7,960 nt of DNA, from contig JAFGDF010000171.1 in the NCBI GenBank assembly GCA_016932235.1, forward strand, positions 1 to 7,960, in the 5' to 3' direction. Both the position numbers and the translations under genes were made by a program. The notes below the pieces were generated by a model that worked only from the letters and a program-made list of their open reading frames with translations, made no database searches and was not told the origin of the DNA. Shown here one piece after another: positions 1 through 6,031 of this stretch (position 1 is the first letter of the stretch; each line of letters opens with the position of its first letter). Origin of the DNA: Deltaproteobacteria bacterium. GTDB taxonomy: Bacteria > Desulfobacterota > DSM-4660 > Desulfatiglandales > HGW-15.

Positions 1-12
1 AGGGCGTATACG

Positions 13-402
13 ATGCGAAAACTTAAAATGACAATAGGGGGCGTGGAAATCCACGCGGAGCTTTTTAACACACCAACAGCTGACGCGATATGGACCGCGC
101 TGCCGTTTGAATCAAAGGCTCAGACGTGGGGTGAAGAGGTATATTTCACAACGCCCGCGGCCGCATACCTTGAACCGGACGCAAAAGACGTTATCGAACC
201 CGGTGAACTGGCCTTCTGGGTAAACGGCAATGCCATCGCGATCGGATTTGGACCGACTCCAATATCCAGGGGGAATGAGATTCGCCTTGTAGAGCCAACA
301 AATATATGGGGCCGGGCGCTCGATGATGTTTCGCGGCTGGCTCCAATCCGTTCCGGCGCCCGGATTCGCGTTGAAGCCCTGCATCCTGCGGAGCTACGAT
401 AA
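13..402 (+). CDS. Cyclophilin-like fold protein (TM1367/DUF369-like)
   Basis: The 129-residue protein fits the small cyclophilin-like family typified by Thermotoga TM1367 (Pfam Cyclophil_like), whose members are about 120 residues of beta-barrel with no proven activity. Visible family marks are an N-terminal strand pair (residues 3-18), a 'LP' turn at 30-31, TWGEEVYF at 38-45, the core GELAFWVNGNAIAIGFGPTP at 64-83, and NIWGRALDD at 97-105. There is no signal peptide or membrane segment, so it should be cytoplasmic. The start at 13 has AGGG eight bases upstream. The frame stays open to the window edge, so an earlier start cannot be excluded, but the family N-terminus is already complete. Family assignment is by remembered pattern and fairly sure; the function is unknown. 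It is followed by a remnant region rather than an obvious operon partner. Confidence 0.8.
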   Translation: MRKLKMTIGGVEIHAELFNTPTADAIWTALPFESKAQTWGEEVYFTTPAAAYLEPDAKDVIEPGELAFWVNGNAIAIGFGPTPISRGNEIRLVEPTNIWGRALDDVSRLAPIRSGARIRVEALHPAELR

Positions 403-405
403 GAA

Positions 406-420
406 TATGCCACAGGCATA
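406..420 (+). terminator. Short hairpin just after the cyclophilin-like gene
   Basis: TATGCC and GGCATA pair around a three-base loop, four bases after the stop codon. The 3' flank is A-rich rather than T-rich in this orientation, so this is at best a weak terminator or mRNA-stabilising stem. Confidence 0.25.
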
Positions 421-437
421 ATTTAAAAACGACTGAT

Positions 438-644
438 ATGAATTTTTACAGAATTTGCCCCTATTTATTCCATCGCCTAAAAAAGGGAGATCTGATTATT
501 ATGATAGACGGCGATCCCGCAGGAACCGGGGAAGAGAACGCGTCAAGACTGACTGGGGCAGGAAAGGTGGATACCTCGGTCGTATTAAGAATAAAGAGAG
601 GCAACCAGGAATATGTAATACCCGTGATAAGGGAAAATCCATAA
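438..644 (+). pseudogene. Remnant of a PDZ-domain protein
   Basis: The frame encodes 68 residues. From about residue 15 it reads like the second half of a PDZ domain as found in HtrA or C-terminal processing proteases: LKKGDLIIMIDGDPAG (residues 14-29) is the classic 'L-K-x-GD-x-I-x-x-I-DG-x-P' segment. The strand VVLRIKRGNQEYVIPVIREN (48-67) is the usual closing pair. The first half of the domain, including the carboxylate-binding loop, is missing. The first 13 residues do not resemble PDZ. In another frame just upstream (about 467-478) the DNA reads FIPSP, which could be the left edge of the 'SPA' segment before a small deletion; this is speculative. There is no good ribosome site at 438; an ATG at 501 has GGGAGA upstream but would start inside the domain. 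A degraded gene fragment is the best reading. A genuine micro-protein is less likely. Confidence 0.5.
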
Positions 645-682
645 AAGGAGCATATACAGAATCTGCGGGATGCGGTTGTGGT

Positions 683-711
683 TTGACATGCAATCTGGAA
701 TTCCCTATACT
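683..711 (+). promoter_or_regulatory. Sigma-70 promoter upstream of first URO-D gene
   Basis: A perfect -35 box TTGACA (683-688) is followed after exactly 17 bases by TATACT (706-711), five of six matches to the -10 consensus. Transcription would start near 718, giving a leader of about 120 bases before the ATG at 841. The leader contains no obvious riboswitch fold that I can recognise. Confidence 0.7.
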
Positions 712-807
712 CCGTTCGTAAAAAAGCGGCAGTTTAGCCCGTCTCACTTTCGAAGGTCATCCGGAAGATTAACTCCAAGACTCTAGGGCTCAAAGACTCC
801 AGGGGCC

Positions 808-816
808 TGCTATAAT
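808..816 (+). promoter_or_regulatory. Possible second, extended -10 promoter for first URO-D gene
   Basis: TGCTATAAT is a perfect extended -10 element (TGn plus TATAAT). No convincing -35 box lies 17 bases upstream. Transcription would start near 823, just before the ribosome site GGGAG (826-830). Confidence 0.4.
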
Positions 817-840
817 CATCGAATCCGGGAGAATATCAAA

Positions 841-2076
841 ATGGACAAAGAGGCAGAGCATGCTTTGAAGCAAAGAGAGCAGAGACTCATGGACGCGGTC
901 CAGCTGAAGACCCCGGACCGGGTGCCCATTTCAATCGGACTCAATTTTTTCCCTGCCAAGTTTATGGGCACTACCACATGGGCGGCCTATTACGATTTTC
1001 ACGGCTGGAAGCAGGCTTACATAAAGGCTGTCCAATATTACGAGCCGGACAGGCTCCTCGTTGTTTTAAACCAATCGGGGCACGTGTTGGAGGCGCTCGA
1101 CGCCAGGCAGCTGAAGTGGCCAGGCCACGGGGTGTCCCGCTACCACACGCACCAGTTCGTCGAAGGAGAATACATGAAGGAAGATGAATACGACCTCCTC
1201 CTCAACGATACCTCCGATTTTCTGGTGCGCCGTTACCTGCCGCGCGTCTACGGGATCATGGTGCCCGCAGCCATGCTTCCGCCGCTGAATTTTTTGATTA
1301 CGATGCTTCCCTTCAACGCCCTTGCGGACCCGAAGTTTGTCGCGATGCTCGAAAACCTGGTCCGAATCGCAAAAGAGGCTGTTCAATGGCAGACGGAAAC
1401 AGCTTCACTGGCGCAGGAAATCACGGAACTGGGCTATTTCTGCCGCAACGCTCCATTATTGGCGAGCGCTCCATTTGACGTAGTCTCTGATTTCCTGCGC
1501 GGCATGCGCGGCACGATGCTGGATATGTACCGCCGCCAGGATAAACTCCTGCAAACCTGCGAGATGATGTGCCGCGTTCAGCTGGAGCGCATCGCCCAGC
1601 TTCCCCAGGCGACGGAGTTTACACCGGCTTTCATACCGCTGCACCGCGGGGCCCACGGCTTCATGTCGCTGGAGCAGTTTGAAATTTTCTATTGGCCTTA
1701 CCTGCTAAAAGTTATCAATGCCCTCGCGGATAAGGGATATGTGCCGGACCTCTTCTTAGAGGGGGACTATAACTCCCGCCTCGAGTACCTCACGCAAATG
1801 CCGCAGGGGAAGGTGATCGCGCGATTCGATCAAATCGATATGGCAAGGGCGAAGGAGATTTTGGGGGGCAAGGTTTGCATCGCGGGGAATATGCCGATTT
1901 CCCTCCTCCAGTTTGCGACCGTCGATGACGTGAAGAAGAAATGCAAAGAGCTCATCGATACCGCCGGGAAGGATGGAGGCTATATCCTGTCTCCCGCGTC
2001 AGCGCTCGATGAGGTGAATCCTGTTAATCTTAAGGCGATGATTGACTTCACCAAGGAGTATGGGAAATACAGATGA
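841..2076 (+). CDS. URO-D superfamily protein (non-canonical), paralogue 1
   Basis: This 411-residue protein belongs to the uroporphyrinogen decarboxylase superfamily (TIM barrel), which also includes MtaA/MtbA and other corrinoid methyltransferases. Family marks are TPDRVPI (24-30), the SAPFDVVSDFLRG segment (209-221), PLHRGAHGFMS (267-277) followed by FYWPYLLKVI (283-292), and IAGNMPISLL (347-356). The C-terminal GGYILSP (379-385) is followed by NPVNLKAMIDF (393-403). The heme-pathway signature (RQAGRYLPE near the N-terminus) is absent, so this is not HemE. In MtaA/MtbA the zinc site is His-x-Cys-Gly plus a late Cys. Here the matching stretch is FLEG (305-308) and no Cys lies near 383-390, so zinc-type methyl transfer as in those enzymes is doubtful. 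It is longer than HemE (about 350 residues). The start is supported by GGGAG ten bases upstream. It is cytoplasmic. The reaction is unknown; a C1 or decarboxylation step in anaerobic catabolism is only an inference. Confidence 0.85.
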   Translation: MDKEAEHALKQREQRLMDAVQLKTPDRVPISIGLNFFPAKFMGTTTWAAYYDFHGWKQAYIKAVQYYEPDRLLVVLNQSGHVLEALDARQLKWPGHGVSRYHTHQFVEGEYMKEDEYDLLLNDTSDFLVRRYLPRVYGIMVPAAMLPPLNFLITMLPFNALADPKFVAMLENLVRIAKEAVQWQTETASLAQEITELGYFCRNAPLLASAPFDVVSDFLRGMRGTMLDMYRRQDKLLQTCEMMCRVQLERIAQLPQATEFTPAFIPLHRGAHGFMSLEQFEIFYWPYLLKVINALADKGYVPDLFLEGDYNSRLEYLTQMPQGKVIARFDQIDMARAKEILGGKVCIAGNMPISLLQFATVDDVKKKCKELIDTAGKDGGYILSPASALDEVNPVNLKAMIDFTKEYGKYR

Positions 2077-2162
2077 AGTTTCCCGCCTTAAAATGTGGGG
2101 CTTCATGATCGACATCATTTTATGAGCACGCTTTGAATAAGTCCTCTTTGCGTCATTCCGGA

Positions 2163-2181
2163 CCCCGTATCGAGTACGGGG
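2163..2181. repeat. Perfect 7-bp hairpin within a CGTCATTCC-type repeat
   Basis: CCCCGTA (2163-2169) and TACGGGG (2175-2181) pair around the loop TCGAG. The hairpin follows CGTCATTCCG (2151-2160) and precedes GGCTTGATCCG. This resembles REP-like elements starting CGTCATTCC that are scattered in many bacterial genomes. Confidence 0.6.
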
Positions 2182-2200
2182 CAGGCTTGATCCGCTTTTA

Positions 2201-2289
2201 TTCCTCCCCCTCTTAGGGGGAGGCGGGAGGGGGTCTTAAAATAATTTCATGAGACCCCACCTTAATCCTCCCCTAAGAGGGGAGGAGAA
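2201..2289. repeat. Long imperfect inverted repeat (MITE- or REP-like)
   Basis: The left arm (2201-2236) and right arm (2252-2289) are imperfect reverse complements, separated by about 15 AT-rich bases. Each arm is itself a hairpin: CCTCCCCC/GGGGGAGG (2203-2210 with 2216-2223, loop TCTTA) and CCTCCCC/GGGGAGG (2267-2273 with 2279-2285, loop TAAGA). The two loops are reverse complements of each other, which confirms the whole-element symmetry. It encodes nothing. Its form fits a short non-autonomous dispersed element. It lacks a T-run, so classical termination is not expected, though a strong cruciform or mRNA stem is. Confidence 0.75.
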
Positions 2290-2346
2290 GTTACGAACTG
2301 GATCCCCCGGTCCCTGGCCCAGACCTGGCATCGGGAAATATAGTAT

Positions 2347-2376
2347 TTGATGTACAGTGTCTATAAAGGATATATT
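2347..2376 (+). promoter_or_regulatory. Candidate promoter for second URO-D gene
   Basis: TTGATG (2347-2352) and TATATT (2371-2376) are separated by 18 bases, four and five matches to the sigma-70 boxes. Transcription from here would give a leader of about 110 bases that includes the CGTCAT palindrome. It is weaker than the promoter of the first URO-D gene. Confidence 0.4.
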
Positions 2377-2389
2377 TGTTCTTCTAAAT

Positions 2390-2428
2390 CGTCATGTCGC
2401 ACCAGGGCGGGCAGGCCGGGGGATGACG
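2390..2428. repeat. CGTCAT...ATGACG palindromic repeat
   Basis: The ends CGTCAT (2390-2395) and ATGACG (2423-2428) are perfect reverse complements, and the GC-rich interior contains GGGCAGG. The same CGTCAT and GGGCAGG words occur in order in the element at 2151-2186, so the two are likely members of one dispersed repeat family. Confidence 0.5.
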
Positions 2429-2492
2429 GTATCATAACTTCAATAACATAATGCTAATACCATAATGTTCAATCCAAATTGAGGAGGAGCCA

Positions 2493-3827
2493 ATGAAAGC
2501 GGAAAAGAAATGGGCGGACCTTACACCAGCTGAAAAGAGGGAACAAAGATATCAGTGGTGGCTTAATCCCGACATAAAATTCGCCAGCCCTGAGGCTGAG
2601 AAAAACTACAAGACACGGGCCCTGAGGTTTATCAATGCCTATCGCGTCGAGAAGCCGGACCGGGTGCCCGTTTCGCTGCCTGTGGGAAACTGGCCGGCTT
2701 ACCTGGCCGGAACTGACCTGCATACCGTCATGTACGACTACGACAAGCTACGGGACGCCTGGAAGAAGTTCTATGACAATTTCGAAACCGATACGGCGGT
2801 ATCTCCCGGAATGGTCCTCCCCGCAAGAGTCTACGAGCTGCTGGATTACAAACTCTACGCATGGCCCGGACATGGCCTCCCCAAAACCGCCTCCGGTATC
2901 CAGTTCGTCGAAGGCGAGTATATGATGGAGAACGAATACGATCTCCTTATCAAGGATCCCTCCGATTTCTGGATGCGCGTTTACATACCCCGCGTCTTCG
3001 GCATTTTCGAACCATGGAAATACCTGTCTCCCTTTACGAGCATTATCGAAGGGCCCGGCTTCTGGTTCCTGCCTTACACAAGGCCCGATATGCAGGCCGC
3101 GACGCAAAGGCTTCTCGACATAGGCAAAGAGCTGTCGGTGTGGGCGAAAATGATCGGGGAATTCAACGCCTGGGCCCAGGAATCCGGATACCCGGCGGGA
3201 AAGCTGCTCCTTGCGAAGGCCCCTTTTGACACAATCGGAGACACGCTGAGAGGCACCAAAGGCATCATCAAGGATATGTTCAGGCAGCCCGAAAAGCTCC
3301 TGGAAGCCATCGATGTGGTCACAGACTTCACCATCAAGCAGACCATAGAATCTGCCAACGCCACGCAGGCAATCTCTGCGATGTTCCCGCTGCATAAGGG
3401 CGCCGACGGGTTCATGTCTCCAAAACAGTTTGAGAAATTTTACTGGCCGTCGCTTAAAAAGGTTGTTGACGCGCTTCTCAAAGAAGGAGTCCGGTCGGAG
3501 CTTTTCGCCGAAGGGACATACACGTCGCGGCTTGAAACCGTCAATGAATTCGCCAAGGGCGACGTCGGCTGGCTGTTTGATAAAACGGATATGGCCCTGG
3601 CTAAGAAGATCCTTGGAAAAACATGCTGCATCTCCGGAAATGTGCCATCTTCCATAATGGTCACAGGAGGTCCCAAAGAAGTTAAAGAGTATTGCCGGAA
3701 GATAATAGACATCTGCGCGCCCGGCGGCGGCTTTATTCTGTCCGGCGGCGCCCATGTTGATCATGGAAATCCGGATAACCTGCGTGCCATGATGGAGGCG
3801 GCAAAGGAATACGGCAAGTATAAATAA
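2493..3827 (+). CDS. URO-D superfamily protein (non-canonical), paralogue 2
   Basis: This 444-residue protein is a clear paralogue of the one encoded at 841-2076. Shared blocks include KPDRVPV (54-60), WPGHG (124-128), QFVEGEYM (137-144), EYDLLIKDPSDFW (148-160), KAPFDTIGDTLRG (242-254) and PLHKGADGFMS (299-309). Further shared blocks are LFAEGTYTSRLE (337-348), ISGNVPSS (380-387) and GGFILSGGAHVDHGNP (412-427). It has about 30 extra N-terminal residues (YQWWLNPDIKFASPEAEKNY region, 20-39) not seen in paralogue 1. Like paralogue 1 it lacks the HemE RQAGRY motif and the His-x-Cys-Gly zinc motif. A Glu (E340, matching E307 in paralogue 1) sits where the methyltransferase Cys would be. Near the C-terminus it has H421 and H424, absent in paralogue 1. 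AGGAGG five bases before the ATG fixes the start. The tandem arrangement suggests related substrates or a hetero-oligomer. The actual reaction is unknown. Confidence 0.85.
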   Translation: MKAEKKWADLTPAEKREQRYQWWLNPDIKFASPEAEKNYKTRALRFINAYRVEKPDRVPVSLPVGNWPAYLAGTDLHTVMYDYDKLRDAWKKFYDNFETDTAVSPGMVLPARVYELLDYKLYAWPGHGLPKTASGIQFVEGEYMMENEYDLLIKDPSDFWMRVYIPRVFGIFEPWKYLSPFTSIIEGPGFWFLPYTRPDMQAATQRLLDIGKELSVWAKMIGEFNAWAQESGYPAGKLLLAKAPFDTIGDTLRGTKGIIKDMFRQPEKLLEAIDVVTDFTIKQTIESANATQAISAMFPLHKGADGFMSPKQFEKFYWPSLKKVVDALLKEGVRSELFAEGTYTSRLETVNEFAKGDVGWLFDKTDMALAKKILGKTCCISGNVPSSIMVTGGPKEVKEYCRKIIDICAPGGGFILSGGAHVDHGNPDNLRAMMEAAKEYGKYK

Positions 3828-3878
3828 ATTTATATTGAGATCTTTTTGGAACCGCGTAGCTTATAAATATGGTCTGAA

Positions 3879-4436
3879 TTATGCCTCCACCAAAAGGACC
3901 GAGTTCTCCCCTCCAAAATCATCCTTTTCACGTGTTAGTATGGTCGGGTCGGCTACCTTTTCTTTCTCGTCCAGTATATATGTATACCTGTGTTCACCGT
4001 TCGGTATATTTAACTCTATCTGCCAGTAAGCTGTTGAGCCGATCTTTTTTAACTGCAGCACTCTCCAGTCAGTAAAGCTGCCGGAAATCTCCACCTTGTT
4101 TACCTCCGGTTCATAGATGATAAACCGGTGATGGATGGAGACAGGGGCCTTTTCCTGTATGGATAAGATGAAGAATATTATGACTGCGGCCATTGTTCCT
4201 GCAGACGCCAGCAGGCGAAAGGATTTAAAAAAGGATAGATCAAACCCTCTTTTTTTCTCTTTATACCGGATCAACGGGATGCTCTTGACAGGAGCGGATC
4301 GAATCAATCTCTCCTGCTGGAGAAGTTCCATGGATTCATCAAAAAAGTCATCTTCTTTATGGACCTTTTTGAGAAACTCTATCTTTTCATCCAGTTCCAT
4401 CTCGTTATCTATAAACATGCTGATAAGGTAGTCCAT
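3879..4436 (-). CDS. Probable anti-sigma factor with outer CBM48-like domain
   Basis: The 185-residue protein has three parts. The cytoplasmic N-terminus (1-70) is charged and helical (MDEKIEFLKKV-like region at 15-25), suited to bind the sigma factor; it shows no HxxxCxxC zinc motif. One transmembrane helix follows at about 73-93. The periplasmic domain (about 103-183) reads like an AMPK1-CBM/CBM48 E-set domain: GSFTDW (119-124), YWQIELNIPNGEHRYTYILD (137-156), then DP (163-164) and DDFGGENSVLLV (172-183). That order matches glycogen-binding domains, in which the aromatic residues bind alpha-glucan. Whether sugar is bound here is not shown. The ATG overlaps the stop of the sigma gene by one base (TAATG), so translation is coupled; AGGAG lies just upstream. 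The anti-sigma role is inferred from position, topology and the paired operon structure rather than from a recognised anti-sigma domain. Confidence 0.75.
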   Translation of the reverse strand: MDYLISMFIDNEMELDEKIEFLKKVHKEDDFFDESMELLQQERLIRSAPVKSIPLIRYKEKKRGFDLSFFKSFRLLASAGTMAAVIIFFILSIQEKAPVSIHHRFIIYEPEVNKVEISGSFTDWRVLQLKKIGSTAYWQIELNIPNGEHRYTYILDEKEKVADPTILTREKDDFGGENSVLLVEA

Positions 4437-4912
4437 TACAAATCTCCTGACTGTAAGATCTCTTTCAATTTAACACGGGCCCTGTGTACCTTGACTTTCA
4501 GATTGCCCTCGGTTGTTCCCACAAGTGAGGCGATCTCCTTGTAGCTGAGGTCCCCATCCAATACGAGGGCCAGAATTTCCCTTTCATCGTCATCAAGCCT
4601 CTTCATGGCCCTGAGCGCCCTTCGATATTCCTGTTTGACCTGAAGGTCATCCTCTTGATTTGTGGAACAGTCCTCTTTATCATCTTCCAGGACCTGTTCT
4701 TTTTTGTTCTTCCTCTTATAATCCAGAAAATAATTGCGTGCTATCGCGTAAAGGAGGGAAATATTCCTCGTCTCCTTTGGATACCTTTCAAGGTAACGGG
4801 TAAAGCTCTCCTGCATTACATCCATTGAAATATGATAGTCTCCCGTAATCCTCAGGAGATATGTGAAGAGCCTTTCCTGTTGTTTTCTATAGAAGGCTTC
4901 AAACTCTTGCAT
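4436..4912 (-). CDS. ECF-type RNA polymerase sigma factor
   Basis: At 158 residues this is a typical two-domain extracytoplasmic-function sigma factor. Region 2 spans about 5-70, with the core-binding DVMQESFTRYLER (31-43) and the -10-reading helix YAIARNYFLDYKRK (55-68). An acidic linker (75-90) follows. Region 4 spans about 94-152, with LSYKEIASLVGTTEGNLKVKVHRARVKL (122-149), the helix-turn-helix that reads the -35 box. It steers RNA polymerase to its regulon. No Shine-Dalgarno sequence is visible before the ATG, and the predicted ECF promoter ends nine bases upstream, so a leaderless transcript is likely. The next gene, overlapping by one base, is the probable anti-sigma factor. The exact ECF group cannot be named without a search. 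Confidence 0.92.
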   Translation of the reverse strand: MQEFEAFYRKQQERLFTYLLRITGDYHISMDVMQESFTRYLERYPKETRNISLLYAIARNYFLDYKRKNKKEQVLEDDKEDCSTNQEDDLQVKQEYRRALRAMKRLDDDEREILALVLDGDLSYKEIASLVGTTEGNLKVKVHRARVKLKEILQSGDL

Positions 4913-4920
4913 TTTGATTA

Positions 4921-4949
4921 TATTACGTTTTACCAGGTGGAAGGTTACA
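4921..4949 (-). promoter_or_regulatory. Predicted ECF promoter P1 (sigma autoregulation)
   Basis: Read on the minus strand, TGTAACCTT (4949-4941) is followed by ACGTAATA (4928-4921). Counted as TGTAAC-N16-CGTAAT, this is the architecture of ECF promoters, with an AAC -35 core and a CGT -10 core. The same motif with identical spacing precedes the lipoprotein gene (6439-6467). Initiation would fall within a few bases of the sigma start codon. Confidence 0.75.
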
Positions 4950-4974
4950 GAGATATTTTGTAAAACGGTTTTTT

Positions 4975-5001
4975 ATTATACCATGTAATATATAATGTCG
5001 A
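4975..5001 (-). promoter_or_regulatory. Possible housekeeping promoter upstream of the sigma gene
   Basis: On the minus strand TCGACA (5001-4996) precedes a perfect TATAAT (4980-4975), with a short 15-base spacer. It could give basal expression of the sigma/anti-sigma operon, independent of autoregulation. The short spacer makes it uncertain. Confidence 0.4.
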
Positions 5002-5006
5002 GAATA

Positions 5007-5037
5007 ATATAGGCAGGGCTGATAACCCTGCCTATAT
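5007..5037 (-). terminator. Hairpin terminator after the glycine-rich protein gene
   Basis: A perfect 12-bp stem (5007-5018 with 5026-5037, core AGGCAGGG/CCCTGCCT) encloses a 7-base loop. It lies 34 bases beyond the stop codon of the glycine-rich protein and just upstream of the sigma promoters. On the minus strand it is followed by TTATTCTCG, a weak U-tract, so termination may be partial and some read-through into the sigma gene is possible. Confidence 0.6.
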
Positions 5038-5070
5038 ATCTTGCCTGAGTATCCGATAGAGGCGCTTTTG

Positions 5071-5988
5071 TTAGCGACCTCTTCGGCCGCCACCGCCGCC
5101 AGCGCCGCCAGCGCCGCCGCCACCGCCAAAACCACCGCCAGCGCCACCGGCACCGCCTCCAAAACCACCGCCGGCGCCGCCAAAACCACCGTCAGCACCA
5201 AAACCGCTGCCAGGACCTCCTTGACCATAATTCTCTATATTATCTGCGGTAGCACCGTTTCTAATACCGTTGGCATAGGATCTGGCAAGCCGTGAGGCTG
5301 ATGACGACCCCTTGGCCTGTTTCATAAAGGCAGTGCCCAGTCTTTCCATATCTCTCGCGGTATAGCCATTCTGAAAGGCATTGCCGATAACCTCCATGAC
5401 GCTGCTGGAATCCGCTCCTGACCTCGCCATACTCTTTACCGCGCTTAAAGTAGCCCTGTTGAATTTCTGAGCCTCCTCAGTCTTCATATCCCTTGTTCTT
5501 TGCCGGAGCATAGTTGTTACGCTTTCCATGTCTCCATTTCCCATGCCTGCGCTCATAGATTCCGCCATTTCCTGAGTCATGGTTCGGGCCTGCTCCTTGT
5601 TCCGGGTTATTTTACCGGCAAAACCATTTGCCGCCTCATAACGGGTCCGGACTGTTTCCATAGCCTGGACTACCAGTCCTCCCTGTACACCTTTTGCGAC
5701 ACCCTCATGCAGCTTGTTCATGATAGGCTCGGCTGGCAGATCCTGCCTTTTAGCCTTCATCAATACTTCATGTGCCGCGAGCATCTGCTGTTCCGTATAT
5801 CTGTTCTCAAGCATGGTTTTTGTCATTTTAATAACGCCATGGTTTTCAACCCCAAGCCTGATAACCTGTCTCGCGCTCTCTTTTATCTGGGCGGGCGTAT
5901 CTGATGGAAGCCCATCATCCACTTCATCAGCAAATGAAAACGAAGGGATGAAAAAAATAATCATTATAATATATAGTAATTTTTTCAT
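5071..5988 (-). CDS. Secreted helical-repeat protein with glycine-rich tail
   Basis: The 305-residue protein starts with a Sec signal peptide (KK, hydrophobic core 4-17, probable cleavage after FSFA at 20). The mature part (about 30-253) is helical and repetitive. Residues 58-100 and 203-245 align without gaps at an offset of 145, matching Y64/Y209, T65/T210, M69/M214, MK 77-78/222-223, G96/G241 and G100/G245. Residues 256-305 are almost only Gly, with Ala and regularly placed Phe, and end in RRGR. I do not recognise a named family. A structural, surface or matrix role is possible. The start at 5988 is chosen over an in-frame upstream ATG at 6048 because of AGGAGGT six bases before it, the complete signal peptide, and avoidance of overlap with the lipoprotein gene. 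It lies 43 bases after that gene and is probably cotranscribed from P2. Confidence 0.85.
   Translation of the reverse strand: MKKLLYIIMIIFFIPSFSFADEVDDGLPSDTPAQIKESARQVIRLGVENHGVIKMTKTMLENRYTEQQMLAAHEVLMKAKRQDLPAEPIMNKLHEGVAKGVQGGLVVQAMETVRTRYEAANGFAGKITRNKEQARTMTQEMAESMSAGMGNGDMESVTTMLRQRTRDMKTEEAQKFNRATLSAVKSMARSGADSSSVMEVIGNAFQNGYTARDMERLGTAFMKQAKGSSSASRLARSYANGIRNGATADNIENYGQGGPGSGFGADGGFGGAGGGFGGGAGGAGGGFGGGGGAGGAGGGGGRRGR
5074..5223 (-). repeat. Low-complexity GGN-rich tract encoding the Gly tail
   Basis: This 150-base tract is made of GGC/GGT/GGA-type codons interspersed with GCN (Ala) and TTT/TTC (Phe) on the minus strand, seen as CCGCCA/CCGCCG units on the plus strand. Such tracts tend to vary in length by slippage. 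It creates a long Ala/Thr/Ser shadow frame on the plus strand that is not a gene. Confidence 0.8.
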
Positions 5989-6031
5989 AATAATACCTCC
6001 TTGAATTAACCTTGTTTTATCCTTTAAATAC

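Larger units (their letters stand above)
403..840. other. 438-base gap: PDZ remnant, then promoter region
   Basis: Apart from the PDZ remnant and the promoter elements listed separately, I see no intact gene, RNA gene or repeat here. The section from 645 to 840 is best read as the leader region of the first URO-D gene. Confidence 0.6.
2077..2492. other. 416-base gap with nested palindromic repeats
   Basis: No coding region is credible here. The gap holds a CCCCGTA hairpin, a roughly 38-base-armed inverted repeat, a CGTCAT...ATGACG element and a likely promoter for the second URO-D gene, each listed separately. The repeats may also act as barriers that stop transcription or protect the upstream mRNA end. 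Confidence 0.7.

Noticed and set aside
841..2076. Assignment of the first URO-D protein as heme-pathway HemE
   Set aside because: The N-terminal RQAGRYLPE signature and the late His-containing GHG motif are both missing, and the protein is too long.
2748..3764. Long 338-codon open frame on the minus strand, opposite the second URO-D gene
   Set aside because: It lies fully antisense to a gene with strong family motifs, its translation shows no recognisable domain, and it has no convincing start signals. It is a shadow of GC-rich codon structure.
5087..5215. CRISPR-like or tandem repeat array appearance of CCGCCA/CCGCCG units
   Set aside because: There are no constant repeats with unique spacers. 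The pattern is explained by Gly/Ala codons.
5074..5223. Possible GlyGly-CTERM or similar C-terminal sorting tail in the glycine-rich protein
   Set aside because: Such tails need a hydrophobic transmembrane segment between the Gly motif and the basic end. Here Gly runs directly into RRGR.
5041..5295. Plus-strand frame rich in Ala, Thr and Ser opposite the glycine-rich tail
   Set aside because: It is the mirror of GGN codons read as GCC/ACC. The minus-strand frame has a signal peptide, an SD site and operon context.
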